DNA from: CAILZL01 sp049840395
GTDB lineage: Bacteria > Pseudomonadota > Gammaproteobacteria > Steroidobacterales > Steroidobacteraceae
Reading direction: 5' to 3'
NCBI GenBank assembly: GCA_049840395.1
Contig: JASGLD010000005.1
Coordinates: forward strand, 1,240,001-1,304,000
DNA: 64,000 nucleotides
The notes below the pieces were generated by a model. The model searched no databases. It was not told the origin of the DNA and saw only the letters and a list, made by a program, of their open reading frames with translations. Of the stretch, positions 17,072 through 25,805 are shown piece after piece. Made by a program: the position numbers and the translations under genes. Each line of letters begins with the position of its first letter. Position 1 is the first letter of the stretch.

Positions 17072-18235
17072 TTACTGCACCAACCGCGAATTGCTGACCG
17101 TATTCAGATCATTCCACGGATTCAGCTCGCGGCCCTTGCCGGTGGGATAACCGGAGAACCACCACTCGACGATCTTGCCGTTCTTCACGCGCACCAGGTT
17201 CTGACCATACCAGGCGCCGGGATCGCCATAGCGAGGCGAAGGCCAGCCGATATCCACCAGCTCACCATCGGCCAGCAGGAACAGCACCTGATCGGTTTTC
17301 GGTGCGGTCACTTTGTCCTGGTTCTTCTGCGCATAGGCGGCGAAGTCCTTGCCGGCAGGCTGATTCTCGGAATGGTTGATCAAGTTGTCCGCCAGATACT
17401 TGCTGGCCACGGCGTAATTCTTCTTGTTGAAGAATTCGTCGAAGAACTCGCTGACCAGTTTCTTGTTGGCATCGCGTTCGGCGCGGCTGGCCTTGCCGTT
17501 GTTGATCACCATGGGCATGCCGACGATAGTGATGCCCTTTTCCGGATAGAACTTGGTGAAGTCGGTAGGCGTGCTGGCCGGTGCGCCTGCAGCCATGCCA
17601 CCTGCAGCGCCAGGAGCTGCACCGCCGGGTGCTGCGCCCGGAGCGCCACCGGGAGCTGCCCCTGGTGCTGCACCGGGGGCGCCACCAGCCGCCATCCCGC
17701 CCGCTGCGGCGCCGGCATTCATGCCTTCCGTCATGGCGGGCATGTCGGTATTGGTCGGACCCGACCACCACCACTGCGTCACTCGACCCTGCTTGGTCTC
17801 GAACATGTTGGAACCGAAGCGTGCGCCAGGATCACCGGCGCCCATACCGGCGTAACCCATCATGGTGATGTCGCCATCAGTCACCGAGTATAGACGCGTC
17901 AGTGCATTGGCATCGGCGGTATGCGGACCCGAACTGCGGTTCGGCGTGGGGTTCTTGAACTTCTCGGGATTCAGGAAGAACTGTGCGAAGTTCTCGCCGC
18001 CTGCAGCTTCATCTTTGTCGTGATTGATGAAGTTGGCTGACATGATTAGATCGGCCGCCAGCTGCGGATCGCCTTCCGAGAACAGGGTGCGATGGAACAA
18101 TAGGCCCAGGGCCTTGTTGGCGTATTCCTCGCGCTCGCTGCGGCCCGGTCCATTGGACAGAATCGGCGTCATATCGGCGGCCACGGCACTGCCGCCGGCC
18201 AGCAACGCCAGCAGCGCTGCAATCTTGATGTTCAT
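17072..18235 (-). CDS. Exported protein with two NTF2/SnoaL-like domains
   Basis: A 387-residue protein with a clear signal peptide (MNIKIAALLALLAGGSAVAA, cleavage before DM), so periplasmic or secreted. Two homologous halves, about residues 30-160 and 240-370, share the pattern INH....AG..FA and a C-terminal strand GDPGA..G.N......GK/R....WW. This matches the SnoaL-like cone fold of the NTF2 superfamily (the SnoaL-like aldol condensation group in COG terms). A linker at about 172-218 consists almost only of Gly, Ala and Pro with GAAPG repeats. ATG 18235 is chosen because AGGGGA precedes it and the signal peptide then starts at residue 1. The substrate is unknown, and a catalytic role is not shown by the sequence. 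Confidence 0.75.
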   Translation of the reverse strand: MNIKIAALLALLAGGSAVAADMTPILSNGPGRSEREEYANKALGLLFHRTLFSEGDPQLAADLIMSANFINHDKDEAAGGENFAQFFLNPEKFKNPTPNRSSGPHTADANALTRLYSVTDGDITMMGYAGMGAGDPGARFGSNMFETKQGRVTQWWWSGPTNTDMPAMTEGMNAGAAAGGMAAGGAPGAAPGAAPGGAPGAAPGGAAPGAAGGMAAGAPASTPTDFTKFYPEKGITIVGMPMVINNGKASRAERDANKKLVSEFFDEFFNKKNYAVASKYLADNLINHSENQPAGKDFAAYAQKNQDKVTAPKTDQVLFLLADGELVDIGWPSPRYGDPGAWYGQNLVRVKNGKIVEWWFSGYPTGKGRELNPWNDLNTVSNSRLVQ

Positions 18236-18436
18236 GGTAAGTCCCCTATGTTGATTAAGCTGAGAGGCGAAGCAGCGGTGGCCAGCATCGCGTCCCCCAT
18301 CAGCAGGCCGCACCATATCCTGAAACCTTTAAACCGGGGATAGCTTGCAGCAGTCGAGGCGGTGAAGAATTGTTGAGTCAGTTATGCGCTTGTCACCTGC
18401 CGAATTGGCGGTTTGAACTGCTAAGATCACGCGTTC

Positions 18437-19198
18437 ATGCTCACCTATCCCGAAATCAGTCCCATCATCTTCAGCATCGGTCCGTTGGCCATTCGTTGGT
18501 ACGGACTGATGTACGTCATCGGCATCTTCGGCGGCTGGTATCTGGCGCGCCGGCGCGCAGCGCAGCCGGGCTCGACTTGGAAGCCCATTGACGTGGATGA
18601 CATGGTGTTCTTTGCCGCCATCGGTTTGATCATCGGCGGGCGTCTGGGCTGGGTTTTGTTCTATGGTATTGAAGACATGGTGAGTAATCCCCTGCGCTCA
18701 CTGCGTATCTGGGAAGGCGGTATGTCCTTTCATGGCGGGATTATTGGTGGCATGTGCGGCGTGGGGTTATTCGCGCGGAGTCGTGGTCGTCAAGTCGCCG
18801 ACGTCTGGGACTTTGCCGCCCCGTTGCCGGCACTGGGTTTGCTGACCGGCCGCATCGGCAATTTCATCAACGGCGAGTTGTGGGGCAAGCCCACCGATGT
18901 GCCTTGGGCGTTTATCGTCAATGGCACACCCTTGCATCCTTCGCAGTTATACGAAGCCTTTTTGGAAGGCGTGGTGTTGTTCACGATTGTCTGGGTTTAC
19001 ACCCGCAAACCGCGTCCGCAGTTGGCGCCCACCAGCCTGTGGTTGATGTGCTACGGCATTTTTCGTTTCGCTGTGGAGTTCGTCCGTGTGCCGGATGCCA
19101 ATCGCGGCTATTTGCTATGGGGTTGGGTCACCGAAGGGCAGCTGCTGTGTCTGCCGATGATTCTCGGCGGCCTGTATTTCTTGCTGCGCGCTTATTGA
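18437..19198 (+). CDS. lgt: Prolipoprotein diacylglyceryl transferase
   Basis: The inner-membrane enzyme (253 residues, about seven helices) that moves diacylglycerol from phosphatidylglycerol to the lipobox Cys of prolipoproteins. Family blocks are the early PIIFSIGPLAIRWYGLMYV, FHGGIIGG, and the signature LLTGRIGNFINGELWGKPTD, with its conserved Arg, Asn and Glu. HPSQLYEAFLEGVVLF follows. It acts on lipoproteins such as PotF and the glycerophosphodiesterase encoded in this window. The lgt-thyA order is common in proteobacteria. Confidence 0.96.
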   Translation: MLTYPEISPIIFSIGPLAIRWYGLMYVIGIFGGWYLARRRAAQPGSTWKPIDVDDMVFFAAIGLIIGGRLGWVLFYGIEDMVSNPLRSLRIWEGGMSFHGGIIGGMCGVGLFARSRGRQVADVWDFAAPLPALGLLTGRIGNFINGELWGKPTDVPWAFIVNGTPLHPSQLYEAFLEGVVLFTIVWVYTRKPRPQLAPTSLWLMCYGIFRFAVEFVRVPDANRGYLLWGWVTEGQLLCLPMILGGLYFLLRAY

Positions 19199-19249
19199 TT
19201 GAATCGTCCCAGCGGCAATTACGTGGGGGTTACGTGATGCGGTTATCCG

Positions 19250-19360
19250 CTTGTAGGTCGGCCGAGCAATGTTCCGGACGAGCTCGGCATTCCCTACGTC
19301 CACGTAGGTCAGGTTTTGACCCGGCTCTTGCAAAAGTCGGGTTAAAACCCGACCTACAAG
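19250..19360. repeat. REP-like composite inverted repeat, lgt-thyA spacer
   Basis: The outer 12-bp arms CTTGTAGGTCGG (19250-19261) and CCGACCTACAAG (19349-19360) are exact complements. Inside, GGCCGAGC/GCTCGGC forms one hairpin and GTAGGTCAGGTTTTGACCCG (19304-19323) pairs almost fully with 19338-19357 as another. The ends resemble those of the repeat at 61316-61418 (GTAGGTTGGG), so both look like members of one dispersed family. Confidence 0.75.
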
Positions 19361-19374
19361 AGTTGTTGTAAGTC

Positions 19375-20169
19375 ATGCGTCAGTATCTCGACTTAATGCG
19401 TCTGGTGCGCGATCAAGGCGTCGAAAAAACCGATCGCACCGGCACCGGTACGCGTTCGATCTTCGGTCATCAGATGCGCTTCAATCTGGCCGATGGCTTT
19501 CCCATGGTCACCACCAAGAAGCTGCACCTACGCTCGATCGTGTACGAACTGCTGTGGTTTCTGCGCGGCGATACCAATATCAAGTATCTCAAGGACCACA
19601 ACGTTTCCATCTGGGATGAGTGGGCCGACGAGCAGGGCGAATTGGGGCCGGTCTATGGTCGTCAATGGCGCGCCTGGCCCATGCCCAATGGCGGGTATGT
19701 CGATCAGATAAGTCGCACGGTGGACTTGATTCGTCGCAATCCAGATTCGCGCCGCATCATTGTTAATGCTTGGAACGTCGCTGAATTGGAGCAGATGGCG
19801 CTCACGCCCTGCCACGCGCTATTCCAGTTCTGGGTGGGCGACGGCAAATTGTCCTGTCAGCTGTATCAACGCAGCGCCGACATTTTCCTGGGCGTGCCCT
19901 TTAACATTGCTTCGTATGCTTTGCTGACGCATATGTTTGCGCAGCAATGCGATCTGCAGGTGGGCGATTTTGTCTGGAGCGGCGGCGATTGCCACTTGTA
20001 TCTGAATCATCTGGAGCAGACCGAGCTGCAGCTGTCGCGCGAACCGCGTGCGCTACCCACATTGCAAATCAAGCGTCGGCCCGCGTCCATATTCGAATAT
20101 CAGTTCGAAGATTTCGAATTGCTCAATTACGACCCGCATCCGCATATCAAAGCGGCGGTGGCGGTTTAA
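19375..20169 (+). CDS. thyA: Thymidylate synthase
   Basis: The 264-residue ThyA makes dTMP from dUMP with methylene-tetrahydrofolate. The length equals that of the E. coli enzyme, and the catalytic Cys is residue 146 in MALTPCHALFQFWV. Other conserved parts are RTGTGTRSIFGHQMRF, the folate/dUMP block YQRSADIFLGVPFNIASYALL, and the GDCHLYLNH region. The dihydrofolate it produces is recycled by FolA, encoded 0.7 kb downstream. ATG 19375 follows the repeat at 19250-19360 by only 14 bases, so the repeat is in its leader. Confidence 0.97.
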   Translation: MRQYLDLMRLVRDQGVEKTDRTGTGTRSIFGHQMRFNLADGFPMVTTKKLHLRSIVYELLWFLRGDTNIKYLKDHNVSIWDEWADEQGELGPVYGRQWRAWPMPNGGYVDQISRTVDLIRRNPDSRRIIVNAWNVAELEQMALTPCHALFQFWVGDGKLSCQLYQRSADIFLGVPFNIASYALLTHMFAQQCDLQVGDFVWSGGDCHLYLNHLEQTELQLSREPRALPTLQIKRRPASIFEYQFEDFELLNYDPHPHIKAAVAV

Positions 20170-20212
20170 ATTTTCGGCAATAGTTTTATTTGGAATTCAT
20201 TCAAGCGTAATC

Positions 20213-20890
20213 ATGGCCAGTAAACAAAAACGTAGTACCACCACCGCCAAGAAAAAAACCGCAGCTAAACCCAATCTGGTTCATTCCGAACTGGTGGAAG
20301 TGCGTAATTCTCCGATCCATGGTCGCGGCGTGTATGCAGTGCAGCCGATCAAGAAAGGCACCCGTGTTTACGAATATGTGGGTGAACGTATCTCGCACGC
20401 CGAAGCCGATCGACGCTTCTGGAAAAAGCAGCAGGACGATGGTCACACCTTCCTGTTTGTGGTCAATCGCAAGACTGTGATCGACGGCACGCGCCTGGGT
20501 AACGATGCGCGTTACATCAATCATCGCTGCGACGCCAATTGCGAAACCGTCACCGAAGACAATCGCATCTTCATCGAAGCCACCGCCGACATTAAGAAGG
20601 GCGAGGAGCTGGGCTACGACTACCAGCTGACCTGGAGCAGTGAAGACACGCCGGAAGATCTGGCCTTGTATAACTGCCGCTGCGGTTCCAAGAATTGCCG
20701 CGGCACCATGCTCGATAAGCAATCCATTGAGGATCACCTCGCAGAAGACCGCGCCAAGCGTAAGCGCGCCAAGGCACGCGCCAAAGCGGCCGGTAAGGTC
20801 GGCGGTAAAGCCGCCACAAAGTCCACCAAGAAGAAAGCAGCCAAGAAAAAATCCGCTGCCAAGAAGGGCGGCAAGCGGAGCAAGAAGTGA
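20213..20890 (+). CDS. SET-domain protein lysine methyltransferase with histone-H1-like tail
   Basis: A 225-residue protein whose residues about 23-140 form a SET domain. Visible are GRGVYAVQPIKKGTRVYEYVGE, the cofactor/pseudoknot motif YINHRCDAN (NHxC, residues 103-106) and GEELGYDYQ (130-138). A post-SET cysteine cluster CRCGSKNC (155-162) follows, completing a zinc site with the Cys of NHRC. The first 19 residues and the last 45 are packed with Lys and Ala (KKKAAKKKSAAKKGGKRSKK), like the DNA-binding tail of histone H1/HU-type proteins. Family knowledge predicts SAM-dependent methylation of protein lysines. ATG 20213 is the first in-frame start after thyA; its stop overlaps the folA start. 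The target is unknown; binding to the nucleoid is inference from the tail. Confidence 0.85.
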   Translation: MASKQKRSTTTAKKKTAAKPNLVHSELVEVRNSPIHGRGVYAVQPIKKGTRVYEYVGERISHAEADRRFWKKQQDDGHTFLFVVNRKTVIDGTRLGNDARYINHRCDANCETVTEDNRIFIEATADIKKGEELGYDYQLTWSSEDTPEDLALYNCRCGSKNCRGTMLDKQSIEDHLAEDRAKRKRAKARAKAAGKVGGKAATKSTKKKAAKKKSAAKKGGKRSKK

Positions 20891-21378
20891 TGCTGTCGCT
20901 GATCCTCGCCGTTGCCGACAACGGCGTCATCGGTCAGCAGAACGGTTTGCCCTGGCGCTTGCCCGAGGATTTGAAGCGCTTCAAGCAAGTAACGCTGGGC
21001 AAGCCGGTGATCATGGGTCGCAAGACCTTCGATTCCATCGGCAAGCCGCTGCCGGGGCGCACCAACATCGTGATTACGCGGCAGCCGGATTTGCAGTTGC
21101 CAGGTTGTACCGTGGTGCCGTCTTTGCCCACAGCACTGGTCGCCGCTGGCGCAGTTGAAGAAGCCATGATCATGGGTGGTGCAGAGATTTATCGTCAGGC
21201 GTTGCCGCTGGCGCAGCGCATCTATTTGACGCAGGTGCATGCGCAAATCGAGGGCGATGCGTATTTCGAGGCGCTGGATGCAAAACAGTGGCAAGAGATC
21301 GCGCGTGAAGACTATTCTGCCGATGCGCGACATGCGCATGCTTACAGTTTCGTAGTGCTGGAGCGAATCGCAGGTTAG
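20890..21378 (+). CDS. folA: Dihydrofolate reductase
   Basis: FolA (162 residues from ATG 20890; a GTG at 20887 would add one residue) reduces dihydrofolate with NADPH, serving the ThyA cycle. The N-terminus LSLILAVADNGVIGQQNGLPW, the acidic substrate contact in LPEDLKRFK, the NADPH block KPVIMGRKTFDSIGKPLPGR and the second nucleotide motif AMIMGGAEIYRQALPLA are all present. The start codon shares one base with the stop of the SET gene, so the two are translationally coupled. Confidence 0.96.
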   Translation: MLSLILAVADNGVIGQQNGLPWRLPEDLKRFKQVTLGKPVIMGRKTFDSIGKPLPGRTNIVITRQPDLQLPGCTVVPSLPTALVAAGAVEEAMIMGGAEIYRQALPLAQRIYLTQVHAQIEGDAYFEALDAKQWQEIAREDYSADARHAHAYSFVVLERIAG

Positions 21379-21595
21379 ACAGGTTTGAGGGCTGTACCGG
21401 CGCATTGAGATGCCGGGCAGATCAGGAGAGCAGTTTGGTCACTCCGAATGAACGAACAATATTGCTGGGTGTTATGAGCGCTAAGGCCCGATGGAGTGAA
21501 GCCAATTGCGCAGGTCCGGGGGTGTCCTCGCTGCCAATGTTCAACGGCGCTTTCCCGGATCGTGACAATAAAACAATCTTCAACAGGTTCTCACT

Positions 21596-23236
21596 ATGAC
21601 TTCGCTGCTGCAGATGCCCGAATGGCAAGCCTTGAATGCGTTGTTGTTGACCGACGGTACGCGTCATCTACGCGACTTGTTTGCCGAGAATCCACAACGC
21701 TTCCAGCAATTCTCGCGTTGCGAAATGGACCTGTTGTTCGATTTCTCGCGGCAGCGGGTGACGCAGCCGGTGCTTGCAGCGTTGTGCAAGCTGGCCGAAG
21801 CACGCGGCCTCAAGCAGCAGATCGCTGCCATGTTCAATGGCGAGCTCATCAATAACACCGAGCAGCGGGCGGTATTGCACACCGCGCTGCGTGCCGGCGC
21901 CGAGCGCAGCATCATGGTCAGCGGCAAGGATGTGATGCCGGAGGTGCGCGCCAATCTGGAGCGCATGCGCAATTTTGTCGACGGCGTGCATACCGGTCGT
22001 GTGCAGGGCTTTACCGGCAAGCACTTTACCGACATCGTCAACATCGGCATCGGCGGTTCGGATCTGGGCATCGTGATGGCTACCGAAGCGCTGGCGCGCT
22101 ATGGACACAGCAATATCACGCTGCACTGTATTTCCAACATCGATGGTTCACAACTGGCCGATGTGCTGCAAAAGCTCGATGCTGCGCGTACTTTATTCGT
22201 GGTGTGTTCCAAGACTTTCACAACATTGGAAACGCTCAGTAATGCCAAGATTGCCCGGCAATGGATTGTGGATCGTTTGGGTGCCGGCGCGGTATCGCGG
22301 CATTTCGCCGCAGTTTCCACCAATGCCAAAGCCTTGGATGCCTTTCTGATTGCGCCGCAGAATCGTTTCACCATGTGGGATTGGGTGGGCGGGCGTTACT
22401 CGCTGTGGTCGGCGGTGGGCTTGTCGATTGCCTTGACCGTCGGCATGGATAATTTCGAGTTGATGCTCGAAGGCGCGCGCTTGATGGATGATCATTTTCA
22501 AAAAACACCTTTCGAAAATAATTATCCGGTGCTGATGGGCATGCTGGGAATATGGAATCGCAACTTCCTGGGGATGGATTCGCACGCCGTGCTGCCTTAC
22601 GACCAGCGTTTGCATCGCTTTCCGGCTTACCTGCAACAGTTGGACATGGAGAGTAACGGCAAGCGTGTCACTCGCGACGGTGAGGCGGTGGAATGCGATA
22701 CCGGACCCGTGCTGTGGGGTGAGCCCGGCTCCAATGCCCAACATTCGTTCTTTCAGTTGTTGCATCAGGGAACCGCGCGGGTGGCTTTGGATTTCATCGC
22801 GCCGGTGAATGCTTCCAGTGATTATCAGGGGCAACAGAATCTGGCGCTGGCCAACTGCTTTGCCCAGGCGCAGGCTTTTGCGCTCGGTTATAGCGAAACA
22901 GAGGTTGTCAGCGAATTAACAGGGCGCGGTATGGATGAGGCGACCATTGCGCGTCTGACGCCGCACAAGATTCATCCGGGTAATCGACCCAGTTCGCTGT
23001 TGTTGTTTCCACGGTTGGGGCCCAAGACCTTGGGCAAACTGATCGCACTGTATGAGCATAAGGTGTTCGTGCAAAGCGTCATCTGGGGTATCAATGCCTT
23101 CGATCAATGGGGCGTTGAGCTGGGCAAGAAGATGGCGGAATCGCTAGTGCCTGTGCTTGAAAAGCCAGAGACGGCTGCCCAATCTGCGCCGGCGCTGCAA
23201 GGGGCGCTGGGTTATGTAGGAAAGTGGCGGAAATAA
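21596..23236 (+). CDS. pgi: Glucose-6-phosphate isomerase
   Basis: Pgi (546 residues) interconverts glucose-6-phosphate and fructose-6-phosphate, linking glycolysis to the sugar nucleotides made downstream. Signature blocks are GFTGKHFTDIVNIGIGGSDLG, the active-site region WDWVGGRYSLWSAVGLSIAL, GEPGSNAQHSFFQLLHQGT with the catalytic Glu and His, and INAFDQWGVELGK with the C-terminal Lys. The 217-bp region before it holds no gene. The start is ATG 21596. Confidence 0.97.
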   Translation: MTSLLQMPEWQALNALLLTDGTRHLRDLFAENPQRFQQFSRCEMDLLFDFSRQRVTQPVLAALCKLAEARGLKQQIAAMFNGELINNTEQRAVLHTALRAGAERSIMVSGKDVMPEVRANLERMRNFVDGVHTGRVQGFTGKHFTDIVNIGIGGSDLGIVMATEALARYGHSNITLHCISNIDGSQLADVLQKLDAARTLFVVCSKTFTTLETLSNAKIARQWIVDRLGAGAVSRHFAAVSTNAKALDAFLIAPQNRFTMWDWVGGRYSLWSAVGLSIALTVGMDNFELMLEGARLMDDHFQKTPFENNYPVLMGMLGIWNRNFLGMDSHAVLPYDQRLHRFPAYLQQLDMESNGKRVTRDGEAVECDTGPVLWGEPGSNAQHSFFQLLHQGTARVALDFIAPVNASSDYQGQQNLALANCFAQAQAFALGYSETEVVSELTGRGMDEATIARLTPHKIHPGNRPSSLLLFPRLGPKTLGKLIALYEHKVFVQSVIWGINAFDQWGVELGKKMAESLVPVLEKPETAAQSAPALQGALGYVGKWRK

Positions 23237-23251
23237 GCGGGTCATCCTTCA

Positions 23252-23310
23252 TCCGCCGGCTATTTAAATGCGCCTAATATCCATCGGTGGTCTATATAAT
23301 TGCCGGCGGA
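23252..23310. promoter_or_regulatory. Inverted repeat around a -10-like box upstream of rfbA
   Basis: TCCGCCGGC (23252-23260) and GCCGGCGGA (23302-23310) are perfect complements 41 bp apart. Between them lies TATAAT (23295-23300), a consensus -10 box, but no good -35 is found at normal spacing. The arrangement, with one arm near the expected start point, could be a pair of operator half-sites for an activator or repressor of the rhamnose genes. Confidence 0.4.
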
Positions 23311-23351
23311 ATTATCTCCCTTGACGATTTGATTGATCAGCAGAGAAGCGC

Positions 23352-24221
23352 ATGAAAGGAATTATCCTCGCCGGTGGGTCGGGCACGCGCCTGCATCCGG
23401 TAACTCTAGGGGTTAGCAAACAACTGTTGCCGGTGTATGACAAACCGATGGTGTACTACCCGTTGTCGACGCTGATGCTGGCGGGTATTCGCGACATCCT
23501 GTTGATCTCTACTCCCTTCGATCTGCCCTTGTATCGTCGCCTGTTGGGCGATGGTCAGCAATGGGGTATTAATCTTCATTATGCCGAACAGCCCACTCCG
23601 GACGGATTGGCGCAGGCCTTCGTCATTGGCCGTTCCTTTATCGGTAACGAGCGTTGTGCATTAGTGCTGGGCGACAATATTTTTTACGGTCATGGTCTGC
23701 CGGAGCAATTGCAGAAAGCGGCCGCAGCGCCGGGGGCAACGGTGTTTGCCTATCGCGTTAAAGATCCGGAGCGTTACGGCGTGGTGCATTTCGATGCGCA
23801 GGGCAAGGCGCTGGGCATCGAAGAAAAACCCAAGCAACCCAAATCCCACTATGCGGTTACCGGGCTTTATTTCTACGACAACGATGTGGTGAAGATTGCA
23901 GCCGACATTCGACCTTCTGCGCGCGGCGAGTATGAAATCACCGATGTGAACAAAGCCTATCTCGAACGTGGCGACTTGAATGTGGAGTTGTTCGGCCGCG
24001 GTGTTGCCTGGTTGGATACCGGCACGCATGAGTCGCTGATGCAAGCCGGTATGTTCATCGAAGCCATCGAAGCGCGACAGGGCTTGAAAGTATCCTGCCC
24101 TGAGGAGATTGCCTATCGCGCCGGCTACATCGATGCATCGCAGCTTGAGCGATTAGCCGGAGCTCTGGGTAAGACCGGGTACGGCGCTTACTTGCTGGAG
24201 CTGCTGAAAGAGCAACGCTAA
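23352..24221 (+). CDS. rfbA: Glucose-1-phosphate thymidylyltransferase
   Basis: The first step of dTDP-L-rhamnose synthesis: glucose-1-phosphate plus dTTP gives dTDP-glucose. The nucleotidyltransferase motif MKGIILAGGSGTRLHPVT opens the 289-residue protein. KQLLPVYDKPMVYYPLSTLM, LVLGDNIFYGHGL with the metal-binding Asp, and GRGVAWLDTGTHESLMQA follow. It opens a set rfbA-rfbC-rfbD-rfbB that supplies rhamnose to the polysaccharide loci downstream. Confidence 0.96.
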   Translation: MKGIILAGGSGTRLHPVTLGVSKQLLPVYDKPMVYYPLSTLMLAGIRDILLISTPFDLPLYRRLLGDGQQWGINLHYAEQPTPDGLAQAFVIGRSFIGNERCALVLGDNIFYGHGLPEQLQKAAAAPGATVFAYRVKDPERYGVVHFDAQGKALGIEEKPKQPKSHYAVTGLYFYDNDVVKIAADIRPSARGEYEITDVNKAYLERGDLNVELFGRGVAWLDTGTHESLMQAGMFIEAIEARQGLKVSCPEEIAYRAGYIDASQLERLAGALGKTGYGAYLLELLKEQR

Positions 24222-24229
24222 TCAAATGG

Positions 24230-24312
24230 ACAATTGATAATTGACAATGGACAGCGTCAAGGCGTGATCCGGTTCTGTCGTTATCCATTGTCAATTCTCA
24301 ACTATCAATTGT
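24230..24312. repeat. A/T-rich inverted repeat between rfbA and rfbC
   Basis: The left arm at 24230-24251 (built on CAATTGATAATTGACAATGG) pairs with the right arm at 24284-24312 (CCATTGTCAATT...ATCAATTG), with a small internal bulge and a 32-bp loop. It ends seven bases before the rfbC start and would place a long stem in front of its ribosome site. Such CAATTGTCAATT-type repeats occur dispersed in many genomes. Confidence 0.65.
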
Positions 24313-24319
24313 AGTAATC

Positions 24320-24868
24320 ATGGAATTCATTCCCACACGTTTGCCGGAAGTCGTGTTGATCAAACCCAAAGTGTTTGGCGATGCGCGCGGTTACTTTCTG
24401 GAAAGCTGGCAGCAGAAAAAATTTGCCGATGCGGGCATAAATGCTCAGTTCGTGCAGGACAACCATAGCCATTCCTCGCAGTGGATTCTGCGCGGCATGC
24501 ATTATCAGATCCAAAACACGCAGGGAAAGCTGGTGCGGGTTTCGCGCGGCGCCGTATTCGATGTGGCTATCGATGTGCGTCGCAGTTCGCCCAACTTCGG
24601 CCAGTGGGTGGGCGTGGAGCTCAATGACACCAATCACCACATGCTGTGGGTGCCGCCAGGTTTTGCTCACGGCTTTCTTGCGTTGAGTGAGACTGTGGAT
24701 TTTCTATACAAGTGCACCGATGTTTATGCGCCGCAGTTCGAGCGCACCATTCGTTGGGATGATCCGGATGTGGGCATCGAGTGGCCGTTGCCCGCGGGTG
24801 TGGCGCCGCAATTGGCTGCCCGTGATGCGCAGGCTGCAGGCATCAATGACGCCGAGGTTTTTCCGTGA
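24320..24868 (+). CDS. rfbC: dTDP-4-dehydrorhamnose 3,5-epimerase
   Basis: A cupin epimerase (182 residues), third step of dTDP-rhamnose synthesis. The region QDNHSHSSQWILRGMHYQIQ carries the catalytic His, and VPPGFAHGFLALSETVDFLYKCTDVY is the conserved barrel core. The start is ATG 24320; its stop overlaps the GTG start of rfbD by four bases. Confidence 0.95.
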   Translation: MEFIPTRLPEVVLIKPKVFGDARGYFLESWQQKKFADAGINAQFVQDNHSHSSQWILRGMHYQIQNTQGKLVRVSRGAVFDVAIDVRRSSPNFGQWVGVELNDTNHHMLWVPPGFAHGFLALSETVDFLYKCTDVYAPQFERTIRWDDPDVGIEWPLPAGVAPQLAARDAQAAGINDAEVFP

Positions 24869-25767
24869 GCACGGATAAAGCGTCTCAGAAAGTTTTGATT
24901 ACTGGCGCTACCGGCCAGTTGGGCCGGGCACTATTAGCCGCTGTGCCTGGAAACATAGTGGCGCGTGGCGTCACTCATGCGGAATTGAATATTGCCGATC
25001 AGGGCAGTGTGCAATCACTGGTGTCGGAGTTTGCGCCCGACTTGATCATCAATGCGGCGGCCTATACCGCTGTCGACAAGGCGGAGACCGACGCGTCAGC
25101 TGCGGAGCAAGTCAATGTGTTGGGGCCGCGCAATCTCGCATTGGCGGCGCGTGCCTTATCCAGTCAAGGCAATACGGCTGTACGCCTGTTGCACGTGTCC
25201 ACTGATTTTGTCTTCGATGGTGCGGCTTCAAGGGCCTATCAGCCTGGTGATCCCTGTGCTCCATTGGGAGTGTATGGCCAGACCAAGCAGGCTGGCGAAC
25301 GGGCAGTATTGGACATCCTGGGTAAGCAGGCCAGCATTGTCCGTACCGCTTGGGTGTATGACGCGACGGGCAAAAACTTTCTGCGCACCATGTTGCGTCT
25401 GATGAATGAACGTGGCGCGGTGCGTGTGGTGAGCGATCAAATCGGCACGCCGACGGCCGCGCACTCATTAGCCGAGATGCTATGGCGGTGTGCGACTACA
25501 TCGGTAGCGGGCATCTATCACTGGACCGATGCCGGCGTGGCCAGTTGGTATGACTTTGCAGTAGCCATCGCAGAAGAGGCTGTGGTGATGGGGCTATTGC
25601 CGGCTATGCCGCAGATTTTGCCTATTGCCACAACGGAATATCCGACGCCGGCACGACGTCCTGCTTTTAGCGTGCTGGATAAATCTGCGAGCTATGCTGC
25701 CCTGGGTTTAACGCCAGTGCATTGGCGCGTGCGCCTGCGCGAAGTGATGACGCAGGTGCGGCTGTAA
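24865..25767 (+). CDS. rfbD: dTDP-4-dehydrorhamnose reductase
   Basis: An NAD(P)H-dependent SDR enzyme (300 residues) that makes dTDP-L-rhamnose in the last step. It has the glycine-rich cofactor motif ITGATGQLGRAL, INAAAYTAVDKAE, the STDFVFDG block and the YGQTKQAGE catalytic Tyr-Lys pair. It starts at GTG 24865 inside GTGA shared with the rfbC stop, so translation is coupled. Confidence 0.94.
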   Translation: MSTDKASQKVLITGATGQLGRALLAAVPGNIVARGVTHAELNIADQGSVQSLVSEFAPDLIINAAAYTAVDKAETDASAAEQVNVLGPRNLALAARALSSQGNTAVRLLHVSTDFVFDGAASRAYQPGDPCAPLGVYGQTKQAGERAVLDILGKQASIVRTAWVYDATGKNFLRTMLRLMNERGAVRVVSDQIGTPTAAHSLAEMLWRCATTSVAGIYHWTDAGVASWYDFAVAIAEEAVVMGLLPAMPQILPIATTEYPTPARRPAFSVLDKSASYAALGLTPVHWRVRLREVMTQVRL

Positions 25768-25805
25768 TTTCATGATTTAAAGGCGGGCACGCGCTGCCTG
25801 CGGAG

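Noticed and set aside
21405..21599. A 64-codon frame between folA and pgi
   Set aside because: No similarity to any family I know, and it overlaps the pgi start; more likely chance.
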